Shown: positions 35,637 to 45,067, counted from the first letter of the stretch. The stretch: 64,000 nt of DNA from an uncultured Actinomycetes bacterium (GCA_903828785.1 CAIKNP010000005.1:1-64000), one strand, 5' to 3'. Notes: a model not told the origin generated them from the letters alone. Program-made: numbers and translations.

Positions 35637-36533
35637 ATGAAACGTTTCCTTCCCCGAGGACTCGTCGTTGCGCTCGTGGCCAGTACCTGGCCTCTGCTCT
35701 CCGCCTCGCTAGCGGGGGCGTCGATGCCGACCTGCATCGTGTCACTCTCGCCTACCGCCACCGACACCCTCTTCACCATTGGTGCCGGAGCCCAGGTCAA
35801 AGCCGTTGACCAAGACTCCACCGTGCCCTTGGCGGCGGCGCGGCTCGCTCGTAAGGACAAAATTAACGCCCTTAATCCCAGCGCTGAGGCAATCGCCGCC
35901 CTCTGCCCCTCGCCGGCCTCCGAACTCGTCGTGATCTCCTACAACGCCAACGACATCGCCAAGCAGTTGAGCACCCTGGGTGTTACCGTGCTCGAACAAG
36001 ACGCACCATCCAGTCTGTCGGCGGCCTACGCCCAGATTCGCCAGCTCGGCCTCGTCAGCGGCCACGCCGTCAAGGCTAACGCGCTGGCGGTCGCCCTGCA
36101 GGCGCGCATCCTGGGCTACGCCCAGCGCATGCCTCGACACTCCGGCAAGGTCGTGTCGGTGTATTACGAGATTTCGGCCGCCCCCTATTACTCACTGACG
36201 AGCTCCACCTTCGTGGGCTCGTTTATGCGTAGCCTCGGCGTCGTCAACATCGCCGACCCCGAGAACACGTCCGCCGACGCGGGCTACCCCAGCCTTAATC
36301 CCGAGTACATCGTGAAGGCCAATCCCAACCTCATTCTCCTCGCGGGTGACGCCACCGCGGCCGCCGTGAAACAGCGTCGGGGGTGGTCTTCAATCAAGGC
36401 CGTACGCTACGGCCACGTCGTCGTCCTGACGGCCAACGAGGCCTCCCAGTGGGGCTTTCTTCTGGGCGATCTGGCGCAACGAATCAGCGCTTCGGTGATC
36501 GGCGTTATCAACGACCCGCGAGTGTGGAAGTAA
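35637..36533 (+). CDS. btuF: Cobalamin ABC transporter substrate-binding protein
   Basis: The 298-residue protein begins with a signal peptide (MKRFLPRGLVVALVASTWPL, cleavage near SLAGA-S). It has the BtuF/TroA-type fold: CIVSLSPTATDTLFTIGAGA, VKAVDQDSTVP, VVISYNANDIAKQLSTLGV, and NPEYIVKANPNLILLAG near the C-terminus. There is no lipobox cysteine at the cleavage site, unusual for an actinobacterial binding protein. The ATG 35637 has an AAAGGAG site. The riboswitch upstream fixes cobalamin, rather than iron-siderophore, as the likely ligand. Confidence 0.88.
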   Translation: MKRFLPRGLVVALVASTWPLLSASLAGASMPTCIVSLSPTATDTLFTIGAGAQVKAVDQDSTVPLAAARLARKDKINALNPSAEAIAALCPSPASELVVISYNANDIAKQLSTLGVTVLEQDAPSSLSAAYAQIRQLGLVSGHAVKANALAVALQARILGYAQRMPRHSGKVVSVYYEISAAPYYSLTSSTFVGSFMRSLGVVNIADPENTSADAGYPSLNPEYIVKANPNLILLAGDATAAAVKQRRGWSSIKAVRYGHVVVLTANEASQWGFLLGDLAQRISASVIGVINDPRVWK

Positions 36534-36542
36534 GTAGCGCTC

Positions 36543-37583
36543 TTGTCCCTGCACCCACCCAGCCAGCGGCGCCTCGTCGTGGTGAGCGCCGCCACCGTAG
36601 TGGCGACGCTCGTGGCCGTCGTGGTGGGTCTGGTCGTCGGGCCGACTTCGATAGGCGCGGGGGCCATTCTCGCTGACCTTCTGGCTCACGTGGGCGTGGG
36701 GCACGCCAGGCTAAACGCTCTGGACGGCACCATCGTGTGGCAACTGCGCGCGCCTCGCATGGTGCTGGGTCTGCTGGCGGGCGCGATGCTGGCGGTAGCG
36801 GGCGGTTCCTACCAGGGTATTTTTCGCAACCCCCTGGCTGATCCCTACTTACTGGGGGTAGCGGCTGGTGCCGGCCTCGGCGCGACCGTGGCCATCGTCC
36901 ACGACGGAGGAGCCGTCAACGTTCCCACGTGGACTCCGTGGCTCGCCTTTGCGGGCGCCTTGGTCGCCGTGGCCCTGACCTGGCTTATCGGTGGGCGAGG
37001 TCCACGTAGCACAACCTCGACTCTCATCCTCGCTGGGGTGGCGATGGCCGCGCTGTTGACGAGCGCCCAGACCTTCTTGTTACAGCAAGCCTCGGCGCAG
37101 TCCCTGGCCCGGGTATACATATGGCTGCTGGGTTCGCTGGCTTCGGCGAACTGGTCGTCGGTAGAGGTCGTTTTGCCCTACGTGTTGCTCTGCTCACTCA
37201 TCTGCGTGATGGCGGGGCGAGCACTCGACGTCATGAGTGTTGGTGAAGAGGAGGCGCGGGCGCTGGGCCTATCGGTGCGGCAAGTACGGGGCGTGGTGGT
37301 CGGGGCTGCTTCACTGGGGACCGCGGCCGTCGTCTCGGTGGTGGGGCTTATTGGTTTCGTGGGCATCATCGTCCCCCACATTGTGCGTCTCCTGGTGGGC
37401 ACTTCTTACCGCCGCATCCTGCCACTCTCCGTCGTGTTCGGCGCGGCCTTCCTCGTCCTGTGTGACACGGTGGCTCGCACCGTGTTGGCCCCCTCGGAAT
37501 TGCCCCTCGGTGTGGTGACGGCGATCATCGGGGCCCCAGTCTTTGTCATTATTCTTTCCCTGCGCCGGGGCGTTCGATCATGA
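36543..37583 (+). CDS. btuC: Cobalamin ABC transporter permease (FecCD/BtuC family)
   Basis: This 346-residue permease has about ten membrane helices. Family marks are WQLRAPRMVLGLLAGAMLAV then AGGSYQGIFRNPLADPYLLG, LGLSVRQVRG (the coupling helix), and GFVGIIVPHIVRLLVG with RRILPLSVVFGA. TTG 36543 is the listed start; the N-terminal 12 residues are uncertain. It overlaps btuD by four bases and lies 9 bp after btuF. Confidence 0.9.
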   Translation: MSLHPPSQRRLVVVSAATVVATLVAVVVGLVVGPTSIGAGAILADLLAHVGVGHARLNALDGTIVWQLRAPRMVLGLLAGAMLAVAGGSYQGIFRNPLADPYLLGVAAGAGLGATVAIVHDGGAVNVPTWTPWLAFAGALVAVALTWLIGGRGPRSTTSTLILAGVAMAALLTSAQTFLLQQASAQSLARVYIWLLGSLASANWSSVEVVLPYVLLCSLICVMAGRALDVMSVGEEEARALGLSVRQVRGVVVGAASLGTAAVVSVVGLIGFVGIIVPHIVRLLVGTSYRRILPLSVVFGAAFLVLCDTVARTVLAPSELPLGVVTAIIGAPVFVIILSLRRGVRS

Positions 37584-38350
37584 CCGTCGTGGTCGAAGAT
37601 ATGACGGTGCGCGCTGGTCGTAGCACCCTGGTGGAGGACGTTTCTTTTTCGGTACCGGCGGGGAGTTGGTGCACCATCATTGGTCCCAACGGCGCTGGTA
37701 AGACCTCGCTCATTACCGCCCTGGCCGGATTGCGGGGGCTCGCCAAGGGGCGCGTCCTGGTCAAGGATCTCGACGTGCACGCGCAATCGGAACGCCAGCG
37801 AGCCCACGTGCTCGCCTTCGTCCCCCAAAATCCGACGGTGCCAGTGGGAATGTCGCTTCGTGATTACGTCGTTCTGGGGCGCACCGCGGCTCACGGGGTA
37901 CTGCGCGGACCGAGCACCGCTGACCTCGCCGTGGTCGATGGTGTACTCGAGCGCCTCGATCTGGGCGCCTTCGCATCTCGTGACATGGCGACCCTGTCGG
38001 GGGGCGAAGGACAGCGGGCGGTCCTCGCTCGGACCTTGGCCCAGGGGACGACGGTGGTCTTTCTTGACGAACCCATCACCGGACTCGACGTTCGACACCA
38101 GTTGGACATGATGGCCCTGTTGCGTAAGGAAGTCGACGAGTGCCAGCTCACGGTGGTGGCGACCTTGCACGACCTCACGCTGGCGAGTTCGGTCACCGAT
38201 CAGCTCGTGCTTTTGAGCCACGGGCGCGTCGTTGAGAAGGGGCCGGCGGCGGAAGTGCTGCGTCGCGATTCGTTGAGTGCCGTCTACGGTACGACGCTTC
38301 GCGTCTTCACCGTCGATGGACGAGACGTCGTCTTGCCATCATCGAAGTAA
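37580..38350 (+). CDS. btuD: Cobalamin ABC transporter ATP-binding protein
   Basis: This 256-residue ATPase powers the btuFC system. Walker A is IIGPNGAGKTSLI, the Q loop FVPQNP, the signature ATLSGGEGQRAVLARTLAQG, Walker B VVFLDEPITGLD, and the switch His ATLHDLTLAS. The signature reads LSGGE instead of LSGGQ, a tolerated change. ATG 37580 overlaps the btuC stop (ATGA). It is the last gene of the operon, with a possible weak terminator following. Confidence 0.92.
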   Translation: MTVVVEDMTVRAGRSTLVEDVSFSVPAGSWCTIIGPNGAGKTSLITALAGLRGLAKGRVLVKDLDVHAQSERQRAHVLAFVPQNPTVPVGMSLRDYVVLGRTAAHGVLRGPSTADLAVVDGVLERLDLGAFASRDMATLSGGEGQRAVLARTLAQGTTVVFLDEPITGLDVRHQLDMMALLRKEVDECQLTVVATLHDLTLASSVTDQLVLLSHGRVVEKGPAAEVLRRDSLSAVYGTTLRVFTVDGRDVVLPSSK

Positions 38351-38358
38351 GCCTTACT

Positions 38359-38381
38359 GGGGAGTAGTGCTCCGACTTTTT
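38359..38381 (+). terminator. Weak candidate terminator after btuD
   Basis: A short stem (GGAG 38361-38364 with CTCC 38370-38373) is followed by GACTTTTT. The stem is only four to five pairs, so this is tentative. Confidence 0.3.
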
Positions 38382-38458
38382 ACCGAGCGTTTACGTGGGC
38401 GAAAAATTTTCGAAGCGATGACTACTAGAATGGGTCTTTCTCCAGAAGGGAAAACACT

Positions 38459-39877
38459 GTGCGACGTACGCGAATAGTAGCCACCATTGGTCCCGCTTCC
38501 GAAAGTGAGGAAGTCCTCCTCGGACTCGTGGCTGCGGGGGTCGACGTGTTTCGCATCTCTATGGCCCACGGGGACATCCCCTCGAACATCGAACGCCTGC
38601 GCCGTGTTCGCGCCATTGCCCCCGACGTCGCCCTCATGGTCGACATCCCCGGGCCGAAGATTAGGGCCTGCTCCTTTGGCACAGTCGCCGTTCCACTCAT
38701 TGTCGGCCACCGTCTCGAGATGGTGGAGGGCTTCGACGAGACGTCAACGGCGGACCGCATTGTGGTCGAACGCGAAGGAATCCTGCACGGGATCAAGGTT
38801 GGTGACCGGGTGCACGTCGGTGACGGCGGCACGAGTCTCGAGGTAGTCGAGGTCGGGTCCAAAGTAGTGCTCGAAGTAATGGCCGGTGGCAACGTCATGG
38901 GCAAGCCGGGCCTGTCGCTGCCCTCATCGGCGCTCAACGACCGCCTCCCGACTGACGACGATAGAGCCCGCTTAGAAGCCTTACGCGACGAGTCCTTCGA
39001 AATTTTGGCCGTCTCCTTTGTGCGCTCAGCCTTTGACGTGGTGTCGGTGCGCACGGTGCTGGCCCGTCCCGACGTCATGATCATGGCCAAGATAGAAACC
39101 AGCGAGGGCATCGCCAATATCGACGAAATCGTGGCGGTTTGTGACTCGGTGATGGTCGCTCGTGGTGACCTCGGCGTGCGTCTCCCCATGGAGGAAGTGC
39201 CCCACCTCCAAAAGATGATCGTGCGCCGTGGTGTTCGCTACGCCCGCCCCGTGGTGGTCGCGACGCAGATGCTCGAGTCAATGACTCACGCCCACGTGCC
39301 CACGCGCGCTGAAGTAACCGACGTTGCTAATGCGGTGCTGGACGGTGCGAGTGCGGTGATGTTGTCGGGGGAAACCGCCATCGGCGACGATCCGGTGCGC
39401 ACCGTGCAGACCATGGACCGTATAGTCCAGCGCGCCGAAGAATCCTTTGACTATCGGGGTTGGGGAAGCGGCCTCGATATCCACCAAGTTGGTGACGACG
39501 ATCGACGTACGACGCGTATCACCGCCGCCATCACCGGGGCCGCGTGGCGTGCAGCGATGGAAGAGAAGGCGGTCGCCATTGTTGCTTGTACCCGCTCGGG
39601 CATGACGGCTCGCGCCATTTCTCGCTTCCGCCCCCCAATGCCCATTGTGGCGATCACCCCCAAGGAGTCAACGGCTCGCCAACTGCGGGCGTCCTGGGGA
39701 ATTGACCGAATTCTTCTTTCGCCCTATAACGACATTGACGATCTCTGCGACTTTGCGGTGACCGAAGTCGTTCGTGCGGGTCTGGCGAAGTCTGGTGACC
39801 CCATCGTGATTATGGCGGGCTCCGCTTCGGGTGGTGCCCAAATCACCGACACCGTTCGAATGGTGATTGTCCCCTAG
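38459..39877 (+). CDS. pyk: Pyruvate kinase
   Basis: The 472-residue enzyme converts PEP and ADP to pyruvate and ATP. It opens RRTRIVATIGPASESEEV, with FRISMAHGD in place of the usual R-x-N-x-SHG. IPGPKIR, GDGGTSLEVVEV, the active-site MIMAKIETSEGIANIDEIV, MVARGDLGVRLPMEEV, VVATQMLESM and ASAVMLSGETAIGDDP follow, then the C-terminal allosteric domain. The conserved Asn of the N-terminal RxN motif appears as Ser (FRISMAHG), which deserves a check. GTG 38459 follows an AGAAGGG site. Confidence 0.92.
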   Translation: MRRTRIVATIGPASESEEVLLGLVAAGVDVFRISMAHGDIPSNIERLRRVRAIAPDVALMVDIPGPKIRACSFGTVAVPLIVGHRLEMVEGFDETSTADRIVVEREGILHGIKVGDRVHVGDGGTSLEVVEVGSKVVLEVMAGGNVMGKPGLSLPSSALNDRLPTDDDRARLEALRDESFEILAVSFVRSAFDVVSVRTVLARPDVMIMAKIETSEGIANIDEIVAVCDSVMVARGDLGVRLPMEEVPHLQKMIVRRGVRYARPVVVATQMLESMTHAHVPTRAEVTDVANAVLDGASAVMLSGETAIGDDPVRTVQTMDRIVQRAEESFDYRGWGSGLDIHQVGDDDRRTTRITAAITGAAWRAAMEEKAVAIVACTRSGMTARAISRFRPPMPIVAITPKESTARQLRASWGIDRILLSPYNDIDDLCDFAVTEVVRAGLAKSGDPIVIMAGSASGGAQITDTVRMVIVP

Positions 39878-40199
39878 TTCCCTCGAGGGATTGAGTCTTG
39901 CGTATCGTGCCGCCACGACCTTAATGCGACGCGCTTCGAGGTACGTGCGTGGTGAGCCGCCGAGCGTCACACCCGTCGCTCGTGTTCACCCCCTGACCGC
40001 TCTACCCATCTCTGAGGACTGAAAAAAGCTCGGGAAGCGGCGAGTACCGCCCTCGGTGACGCTTGACTACATCGATGCGGCTGGGGTGTTTCACGTCGAC
40101 GCCGTTCTCTAAAGTGACTCAGCGCTTAGTCTCTAGCGCTATGTGTGACGACGTCGATAACATGCTTAGACCATCTACTTCGGTCAAAGTGAGGCTCCC
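39878..40199. other. Intergenic region, nothing recognised
   Basis: These 322 bases after pyk hold a small palindrome (CCCTCGAGGG, 39880-39889) and no supported gene. The last bases carry the GTGAGG ribosome site of the DUF885 gene. No promoter match or terminator with a T run is clear. Confidence 0.45.
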
Positions 40200-41879
40200 A
40201 TGAGTGCACCCTTTCGTTCACCTCTCTTCGCGCTCGCGAACGACGTCGTCGAGCACGACGCGGCGAGTTCGCCAGTCTTCGCAACCGCATCGGGAATTGC
40301 CGGTTACGACCACTTGCTCCCCGATTTCTCGCCGGACCCGCTGCCCGACGAGATTGCCTACTTGCGTGGCGTGTTGCAAAAGCTGGAAGAAATTGAGCCC
40401 ATTGACGAGATTGACCTCGTGGGCAAGAGCCTGATGGTCGAGCGTCTTTCCTCGCGTCTCGGACTGATGGAGAGTGGCGAAGCCATGCGTACTTTTTCGG
40501 TGCTGACCTCACCGGTGGGGGAGATTCGTCAGGTCTTTGAGATCATGGACACCTCTGACCCCAGCATCGTCGCGCAACGATTGCGCCAGGTTCGTCCCGT
40601 GATCGACACGTGGAAGCTCACGCTCGAAGCGCTGCGCGCCGCTGGCGAACTGCCCGCTCGCCGGCACCTCGTGGGGGTTGCCGAGCAGGCCCGTACCTAC
40701 GGCAATGGTTCCTACCTCGCGTTCGTGCAGCGGGCGCTACCGGACGCCTCGAGTGAGGTGCTCGACGCCGCCGCCGACGCCGACGCCGCCAACGTGTCGC
40801 TGGCGGATTGGCTCACCGATGCAATGGTGGCCAACGCCACCGAAACTGACGCCGTGGGTGCCGAGCGCTACGCCCAGTGGGCGTCTTCGTTCACCGGGGC
40901 TCAATTGAACCTCGAAGAAACCTACGCCTGGGGTTACGAGGACCTGCGGCGCATTGTTGAGCGCATGCACGAGATTGCTGAAATGGTCGCCCCCGGCGCG
41001 GGTTCACTGCGCGAGGCGGCTGCCGTCCTCGACGCCGACCCGGCGCGCGTTATTCACGGTACCGAGGCGCTGTTGACCAAGATGAAGGACTTCACCCAGG
41101 AGGCCATCGAGGCCATGGACACGAAGTACTTCGACATCGATCCACGAATTCGCTTTTGCGACGCGCGTCTCGCGCCCGACGGCGGCGCCCTCGCCCCCTA
41201 TTACATCCCGCCCAGCGAGGACCTCTCGCGTCCGGGAATTACTTGGTTCCCGACCAATGGTGACACCGAGTTTCGGTGGTGGCACCACGCATCCACCTGG
41301 TACCACGAGGGCGTGCCCGGTCACCACCTGCAGTGCGCGGTATCGGTGATTGAGCAGGAACGCCAGAGTCGCTTTCACCGACTTGAAGCCTGGTGTCCTG
41401 GCTACGGTGAGGGCTGGGCCCTCTACGCCGAGCGACTGATGAACGAACTGGGCTTCTTTACCGACCCGGCGGACGAACTCGGCCACCTCTGCGGGCAGGC
41501 GCTGCGCGCCGCGCGCGTGGTCGTTGACATCGGCCTGCACCTCCAATTACGCGTGCCCGAGGGCTTCTGGCCGCTGGGCCAGTTAGGCGACTGCAGTGGT
41601 CAGGTGTGGACCGCCGAAATGGCGGTTGCCGTTCTCGAAGAACTCGCCCTACAGAGTCACGACATGTCGGTGTCCGAAGTTGACCGTTACCTTGGATGGC
41701 CCGGTCAGGCCATCTCCTACAAGGTCGGCGAGCGGGTGTGGCTGCGCGCTCGTGAGGAGGCGCGCACTCGATTGGGGGAGCAGTTCTCACTGCGCCGCTT
41801 CCACAACTACGCCCTCAAGCTCGGCCCCATGGGTCTGGACCCCTTCGAGGCGGAGATGCGCCGCTGGGACGGGAACTAG
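40200..41879 (+). CDS. DUF885 family putative metallopeptidase
   Basis: The 559-residue soluble protein has the DUF885 zinc-site motifs: WYHEGVPGHHLQCAVSVIEQ (HExxxxH-like, with a second His pair) and PGYGEGWALYAERLMNELGF. A helical N-terminal half begins FALANDVVEHDAASSPVFAT. Members are thought to be carboxypeptidase-like metalloproteases; some are secreted, but no signal peptide is seen here. Its stop overlaps that of the convergent transporter within CTAG (41876-41879). Confidence 0.82.
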   Translation: MSAPFRSPLFALANDVVEHDAASSPVFATASGIAGYDHLLPDFSPDPLPDEIAYLRGVLQKLEEIEPIDEIDLVGKSLMVERLSSRLGLMESGEAMRTFSVLTSPVGEIRQVFEIMDTSDPSIVAQRLRQVRPVIDTWKLTLEALRAAGELPARRHLVGVAEQARTYGNGSYLAFVQRALPDASSEVLDAAADADAANVSLADWLTDAMVANATETDAVGAERYAQWASSFTGAQLNLEETYAWGYEDLRRIVERMHEIAEMVAPGAGSLREAAAVLDADPARVIHGTEALLTKMKDFTQEAIEAMDTKYFDIDPRIRFCDARLAPDGGALAPYYIPPSEDLSRPGITWFPTNGDTEFRWWHHASTWYHEGVPGHHLQCAVSVIEQERQSRFHRLEAWCPGYGEGWALYAERLMNELGFFTDPADELGHLCGQALRAARVVVDIGLHLQLRVPEGFWPLGQLGDCSGQVWTAEMAVAVLEELALQSHDMSVSEVDRYLGWPGQAISYKVGERVWLRAREEARTRLGEQFSLRRFHNYALKLGPMGLDPFEAEMRRWDGN

Positions 41880-42775
41880 TCCGAGGTCGCTCGAGACCCC
41901 GGCGTGATGACTATCTCGGGGACGGTGCGCATGAGAACGCCGGCCCCCAGCATCACCACCACGAGGGCGGCTATCGATGCACCGAGTGTGGCCCCGGCGC
42001 GCGGCCACGCCTCGTGAAAGAGAAGTACGCCAAAGAGAATGCTGACCAGCGGGTCAACAATGACGATGCAGGTCTGGGCCACGCTTAATGGGCCCACGTG
42101 CAGGGCGGTCTGTTCGGCCGCGAGGCCAATGATCCCGACCAGGGCGAAGCCGTAGAGGGGCCAGTGAGTGAGGGCGCCGAGGTAGCCGTGGCCCACGATG
42201 CTCTGGGTGGTACTGCGAATCAAGGTGGCCTCGAGGGCCCACGCGATAGCAGTAATCGTCCCCCAGCATCCCGCGGCCACTCGTTCACTACGTTTAACGG
42301 CCACGACGACGAGCAGGGCCATGGCGCTCGCCGCGCCCACCAGTACCTCGCGCCACGCGGCCGGGGTCGCGCTTGTCGAACCTCGTCCGGGATGGGCGAG
42401 TATCAGGAAAAGGCCCAGGGCCAGAACGGTGAGCGATCCCGCCCACCACGAGGCCGGCGAGATGGACTGTCCGGCGAACAAGCGTCGCAGTACCAGCGCC
42501 AGAACAATTTCGCTGATTAAGAGTGGTTGCACGAGTGACAACGAACCGAAGTTGAGCGCGAGGGCCTGAAAGAGGAGCGAACCCACGAGGCCGAGGCCCC
42601 CGGCCCACCACAGGGGCTGTCGTAGAACGAAGCGGAGACGAGCCCAGCCGTGGCGACAGCCCCTTTCGCGCTGGCTCGCCACGTGCTGGGCCGCCACGGC
42701 AACCGCGTTCGAAAGTGCGGTGAGCAGGCCAAAGAGTACGGCCAAGGTCGTCGCGGGAGATGCCAGTCGGTGCAC
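41876..42775 (-). CDS. DMT-superfamily (EamA/NIPA-like) transporter
   Basis: The 299-residue protein has nine to ten hydrophobic helices arranged as two repeats, e.g. FGLLTALSNAVAVAAQHVAS and later IVDPLVSILFGVLLFHEAWP, typical of drug/metabolite exporters. Landmarks such as FGSLSLVQPLLISEIVLALV resemble actinobacterial DMT proteins of unknown substrate. GTG 42775 is the start. There is no Shine-Dalgarno, but TAGGGT lies six bases upstream. It is divergent from the next membrane protein by under 70 bp. Confidence 0.75.
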   Translation of the reverse strand: MHRLASPATTLAVLFGLLTALSNAVAVAAQHVASQRERGCRHGWARLRFVLRQPLWWAGGLGLVGSLLFQALALNFGSLSLVQPLLISEIVLALVLRRLFAGQSISPASWWAGSLTVLALGLFLILAHPGRGSTSATPAAWREVLVGAASAMALLVVVAVKRSERVAAGCWGTITAIAWALEATLIRSTTQSIVGHGYLGALTHWPLYGFALVGIIGLAAEQTALHVGPLSVAQTCIVIVDPLVSILFGVLLFHEAWPRAGATLGASIAALVVVMLGAGVLMRTVPEIVITPGSRATSD

Positions 42776-42787
42776 CAGTGAACCCTA
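42776..42787 (-). promoter_or_regulatory. Candidate leaderless -10 element of the DMT transporter gene
   Basis: On the minus strand TAGGGT (42787-42782) is followed by six bases and the GTG start at 42775. No ribosome site is present. Confidence 0.45.
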
Positions 42788-42843
42788 GACGCCGGTCGCG
42801 AAAGCCACGCTTTTACTTCTCCTCTCTCTATGATGAACGGCAC

Positions 42844-44019
42844 ATGGAGCGCGGATTACCCTACCTACGACAAATGAAGAGTCCGCCAAGTCTGGCGCTG
42901 GTCCTCGGCATGATCGGCTTCGTCGGACTTCGCTGGGTCGTGGCCGCTCACCGGGAGGTTTCACGCTTCGTGGTCGCGGGCACGGGTTACGCCAACCCGC
43001 TCCAGGTGCCCAAGTTTCTATACGTCTTTCCTCACACCGACGGCTACGACGGCGAGTTTTACTGGCGCATGGCAACCAGCCCGTGGCATTTGACGACCGC
43101 CACCTCCCTCGGGGTGCAACTCAGTAGTACCTATCGCTTAAACCGCATCACCTATCCCTTCCTCGCTTGGCTCGGTGCGGGTGGGCGAGCGAGTCTTGTT
43201 TCGTGGTCTCTCATCATCGTCAATCTCCTGGCCCTCTTCGTCCTGGCGCAGTGTGCGATCACCATCGCTCGGCGTAATCAGCGTTCGTCGTGGTGGGGCT
43301 TGAGTGTCTTGCTCGTGCCGGGTCTGGTCGGGGCCCTGAGCCGAGACCTGGCTGAGATCGTGTCGGTCACTCTTCTGATGACGGGTTTCTTGGCGGCGCG
43401 TGATCGTCGCTGGTGGCTAAGTGGTCTCCTGCTGGGCGCGGGCGTGTTGACCCGCGAGGCGCTGCTCGTGCCGGTACTGGCTTTTGGCTTCGTTCACTTT
43501 TGGCAGGCCGTGCGGTCGCGCACCTTGCGGAACGCCGAGCACTTGACGTGGGCTCTGCCGGTGCTGCTGCTTACCGCTTGGCAGCTGGTGTTGCATAGTC
43601 AATTGCACCAGTTTCCCTTGCTCAGTGCGGGTGGTGGCAACGTGGGAGTCCCCTTCGTCGGCGTGCTCGGCTCGGTGCGGGGCTGGTTCGCGATTCACAC
43701 GGTGCACCATTTGGGCGAGCTGGCGGTTATTGGCTTGCAGCTTCTCGCCTTCGTCGCCCTCACCGTGATCGCCTGGCGCCGTCGCCCTCAACGGGCGGCC
43801 GAAGTCGCCGCCTTTGTCGCCGCCACCGCCTTGGTCGTGTGTGAAACGAAGGCGGGATGGATTTGGCCTTTCGATCTGCGCTACGGCGTCGACACCATGG
43901 TATTGGCCTGGTTCTTTCTACTGGAGACTCCCGCTGGCGATGGGAGTTTGCGCCGGGCGCAGGTCTGGGTCCTCCCCGCCGTCATCGCCACACTCGCACT
44001 GCGAATCATCGTTATTTAG
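42844..44019 (+). CDS. Polytopic membrane protein, GT-C-like
   Basis: The 391-residue protein has about nine membrane helices. After the first helix comes an outside loop with YVFPHTDGYDGEFYWRMATS; an acidic D-x-x-D pattern there is typical of GT-C glycosyltransferases using polyprenyl-phosphate sugars. Further on, RLNRITYPFLAWLGAGGRAS and LLGAGVLTREALLVPVLAFG recall bacterial mannosyl or arabinosyl transferase-like proteins. Function is not known. The start is placed at ATG 42844; the family N-terminus could also be at the Met of MKSPPSL. TATGAT lies nine bases upstream. Confidence 0.6.
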   Translation: MERGLPYLRQMKSPPSLALVLGMIGFVGLRWVVAAHREVSRFVVAGTGYANPLQVPKFLYVFPHTDGYDGEFYWRMATSPWHLTTATSLGVQLSSTYRLNRITYPFLAWLGAGGRASLVSWSLIIVNLLALFVLAQCAITIARRNQRSSWWGLSVLLVPGLVGALSRDLAEIVSVTLLMTGFLAARDRRWWLSGLLLGAGVLTREALLVPVLAFGFVHFWQAVRSRTLRNAEHLTWALPVLLLTAWQLVLHSQLHQFPLLSAGGGNVGVPFVGVLGSVRGWFAIHTVHHLGELAVIGLQLLAFVALTVIAWRRRPQRAAEVAAFVAATALVVCETKAGWIWPFDLRYGVDTMVLAWFFLLETPAGDGSLRRAQVWVLPAVIATLALRIIVI

Positions 44020-44221
44020 TTCTCCGTGGCGACAGTCCCTGCGGCGGCGAGTGAAAGAGGGCGTTGTCGCCAGTCGCCTCGGCGAATTGTCTCGCCGGCC
44101 TAGTGTGGTCCGTGGTCGGGTTGGTCAAGGAACCTTGGCTTCAGTGTCGCAACCGGACTGTGTTTCAAAGTCTCGAGATACTGCTTCTGACTGCGAGTTA
44201 AGGTACGTTCATCGGGACTGG

Positions 44222-44488
44222 ATGTTTGGAGGACTTGTGCGGGCAGCGGGATTATTTCTCTTCTTCCCCCTACTCGCCCTGGTGGGCGTGTTCATGCTGG
44301 TCGTCTTCGGATTTTGGATCCTCGCTATCGTTGACGCCGCGCGACAGTCCGCACTGCTCTGGCAAGCCTCCGAGCAAAGCCAAGTGGCGTGGATACTCAT
44401 CGTCATCTTTCTTCACTTTCTCGGCGCCATTTTGTATTTTGCGATCGCCCGACCAAAACTGAAGCAGGCACAAAAGCTGATTCGTTAG
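44222..44488 (+). CDS. PLDc_N-domain small membrane protein
   Basis: The 88-residue protein has two membrane helices: FFPLLALVGVFMLVVFGFWI leading to LAIVDA, then VAWILIVIFLHFLGAILYFA ending in the RPKLKQAQ tail. This is the phospholipase D nuclease N-terminal (PLDc_N) pattern, usually a membrane anchor; alone its role is unknown. The longer open frame from 43814 is a shadow of the previous gene; ATG 44222 or GTG 44237 is the start. There is no clear ribosome site. Confidence 0.7.
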   Translation: MFGGLVRAAGLFLFFPLLALVGVFMLVVFGFWILAIVDAARQSALLWQASEQSQVAWILIVIFLHFLGAILYFAIARPKLKQAQKLIR

Positions 44489-45067
44489 GTCGAATCGGCG
44501 CCCTCAGCGGCTCGCCTGCTCCGCCCAAAAGTCGTGCTCGCCACCTTCCTGGCCGAAGCCCAAGGCCTAGACAGGTCCTCAATAGGGTGAACGCCACCTC
44601 GCAGGGCAGCAGTATGGAGAGAGATAGTTAGTGTTCGATGACATTGGCGTCTTTGCGCACGAAGAAATGCTCTTGGCCGTAGGTTAGAAATTGAGAGAGA
44701 TTCCTTCACCGAGGCGCCAAGTTCGGGCGAACGATCCAAACGATTGTCGCTCGGCCGGGCCCGACGTCCTAGACGTTTGAAAGGGTAGAGAATGAAAGAA
44801 TCCGTCCACCACTGCTGCCATCGCGGTGATGCTGAATTTAAAAAGTGGCTGAAGCACAGTTATCACAGTGCCGCTGCCGCCGTTGAGCACGTGCACGCTG
44901 ACCATCGCGATGGCCCTTGGTCTGCTTGAAGGACTTCATCAAGGAGGCCACGCCCGACACCAAGGCACTCGATACGCCGGCGAGGATCGAATCGCGACCG
45001 GGGCAAGAAAGTAGCGGCGTGAGCGATGACGAGGCAAACGTCATTGCGGATCCTTGGTGGGGGCAGG
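44489..45067. other. Long non-coding or decayed stretch
   Basis: In these 579 bases several short open frames occur on both strands (for example 44838-45044 minus, and a 45-codon plus frame from about 44791 with an AAAGGG upstream). None is recognised and none fills the space. It looks like eroded coding sequence rather than a regulatory region. No tRNA, repeat or terminator is identified. Confidence 0.45.

Noticed and set aside
43814-44221. Long N-terminal extension of the PLDc_N gene
   Set aside because: It is a shadow of the preceding membrane protein gene; the two-helix domain begins after 44222.
44838-45044. Minus-strand 68-residue ORF
   Set aside because: No ribosome site, no recognised family, lies in the eroded region.
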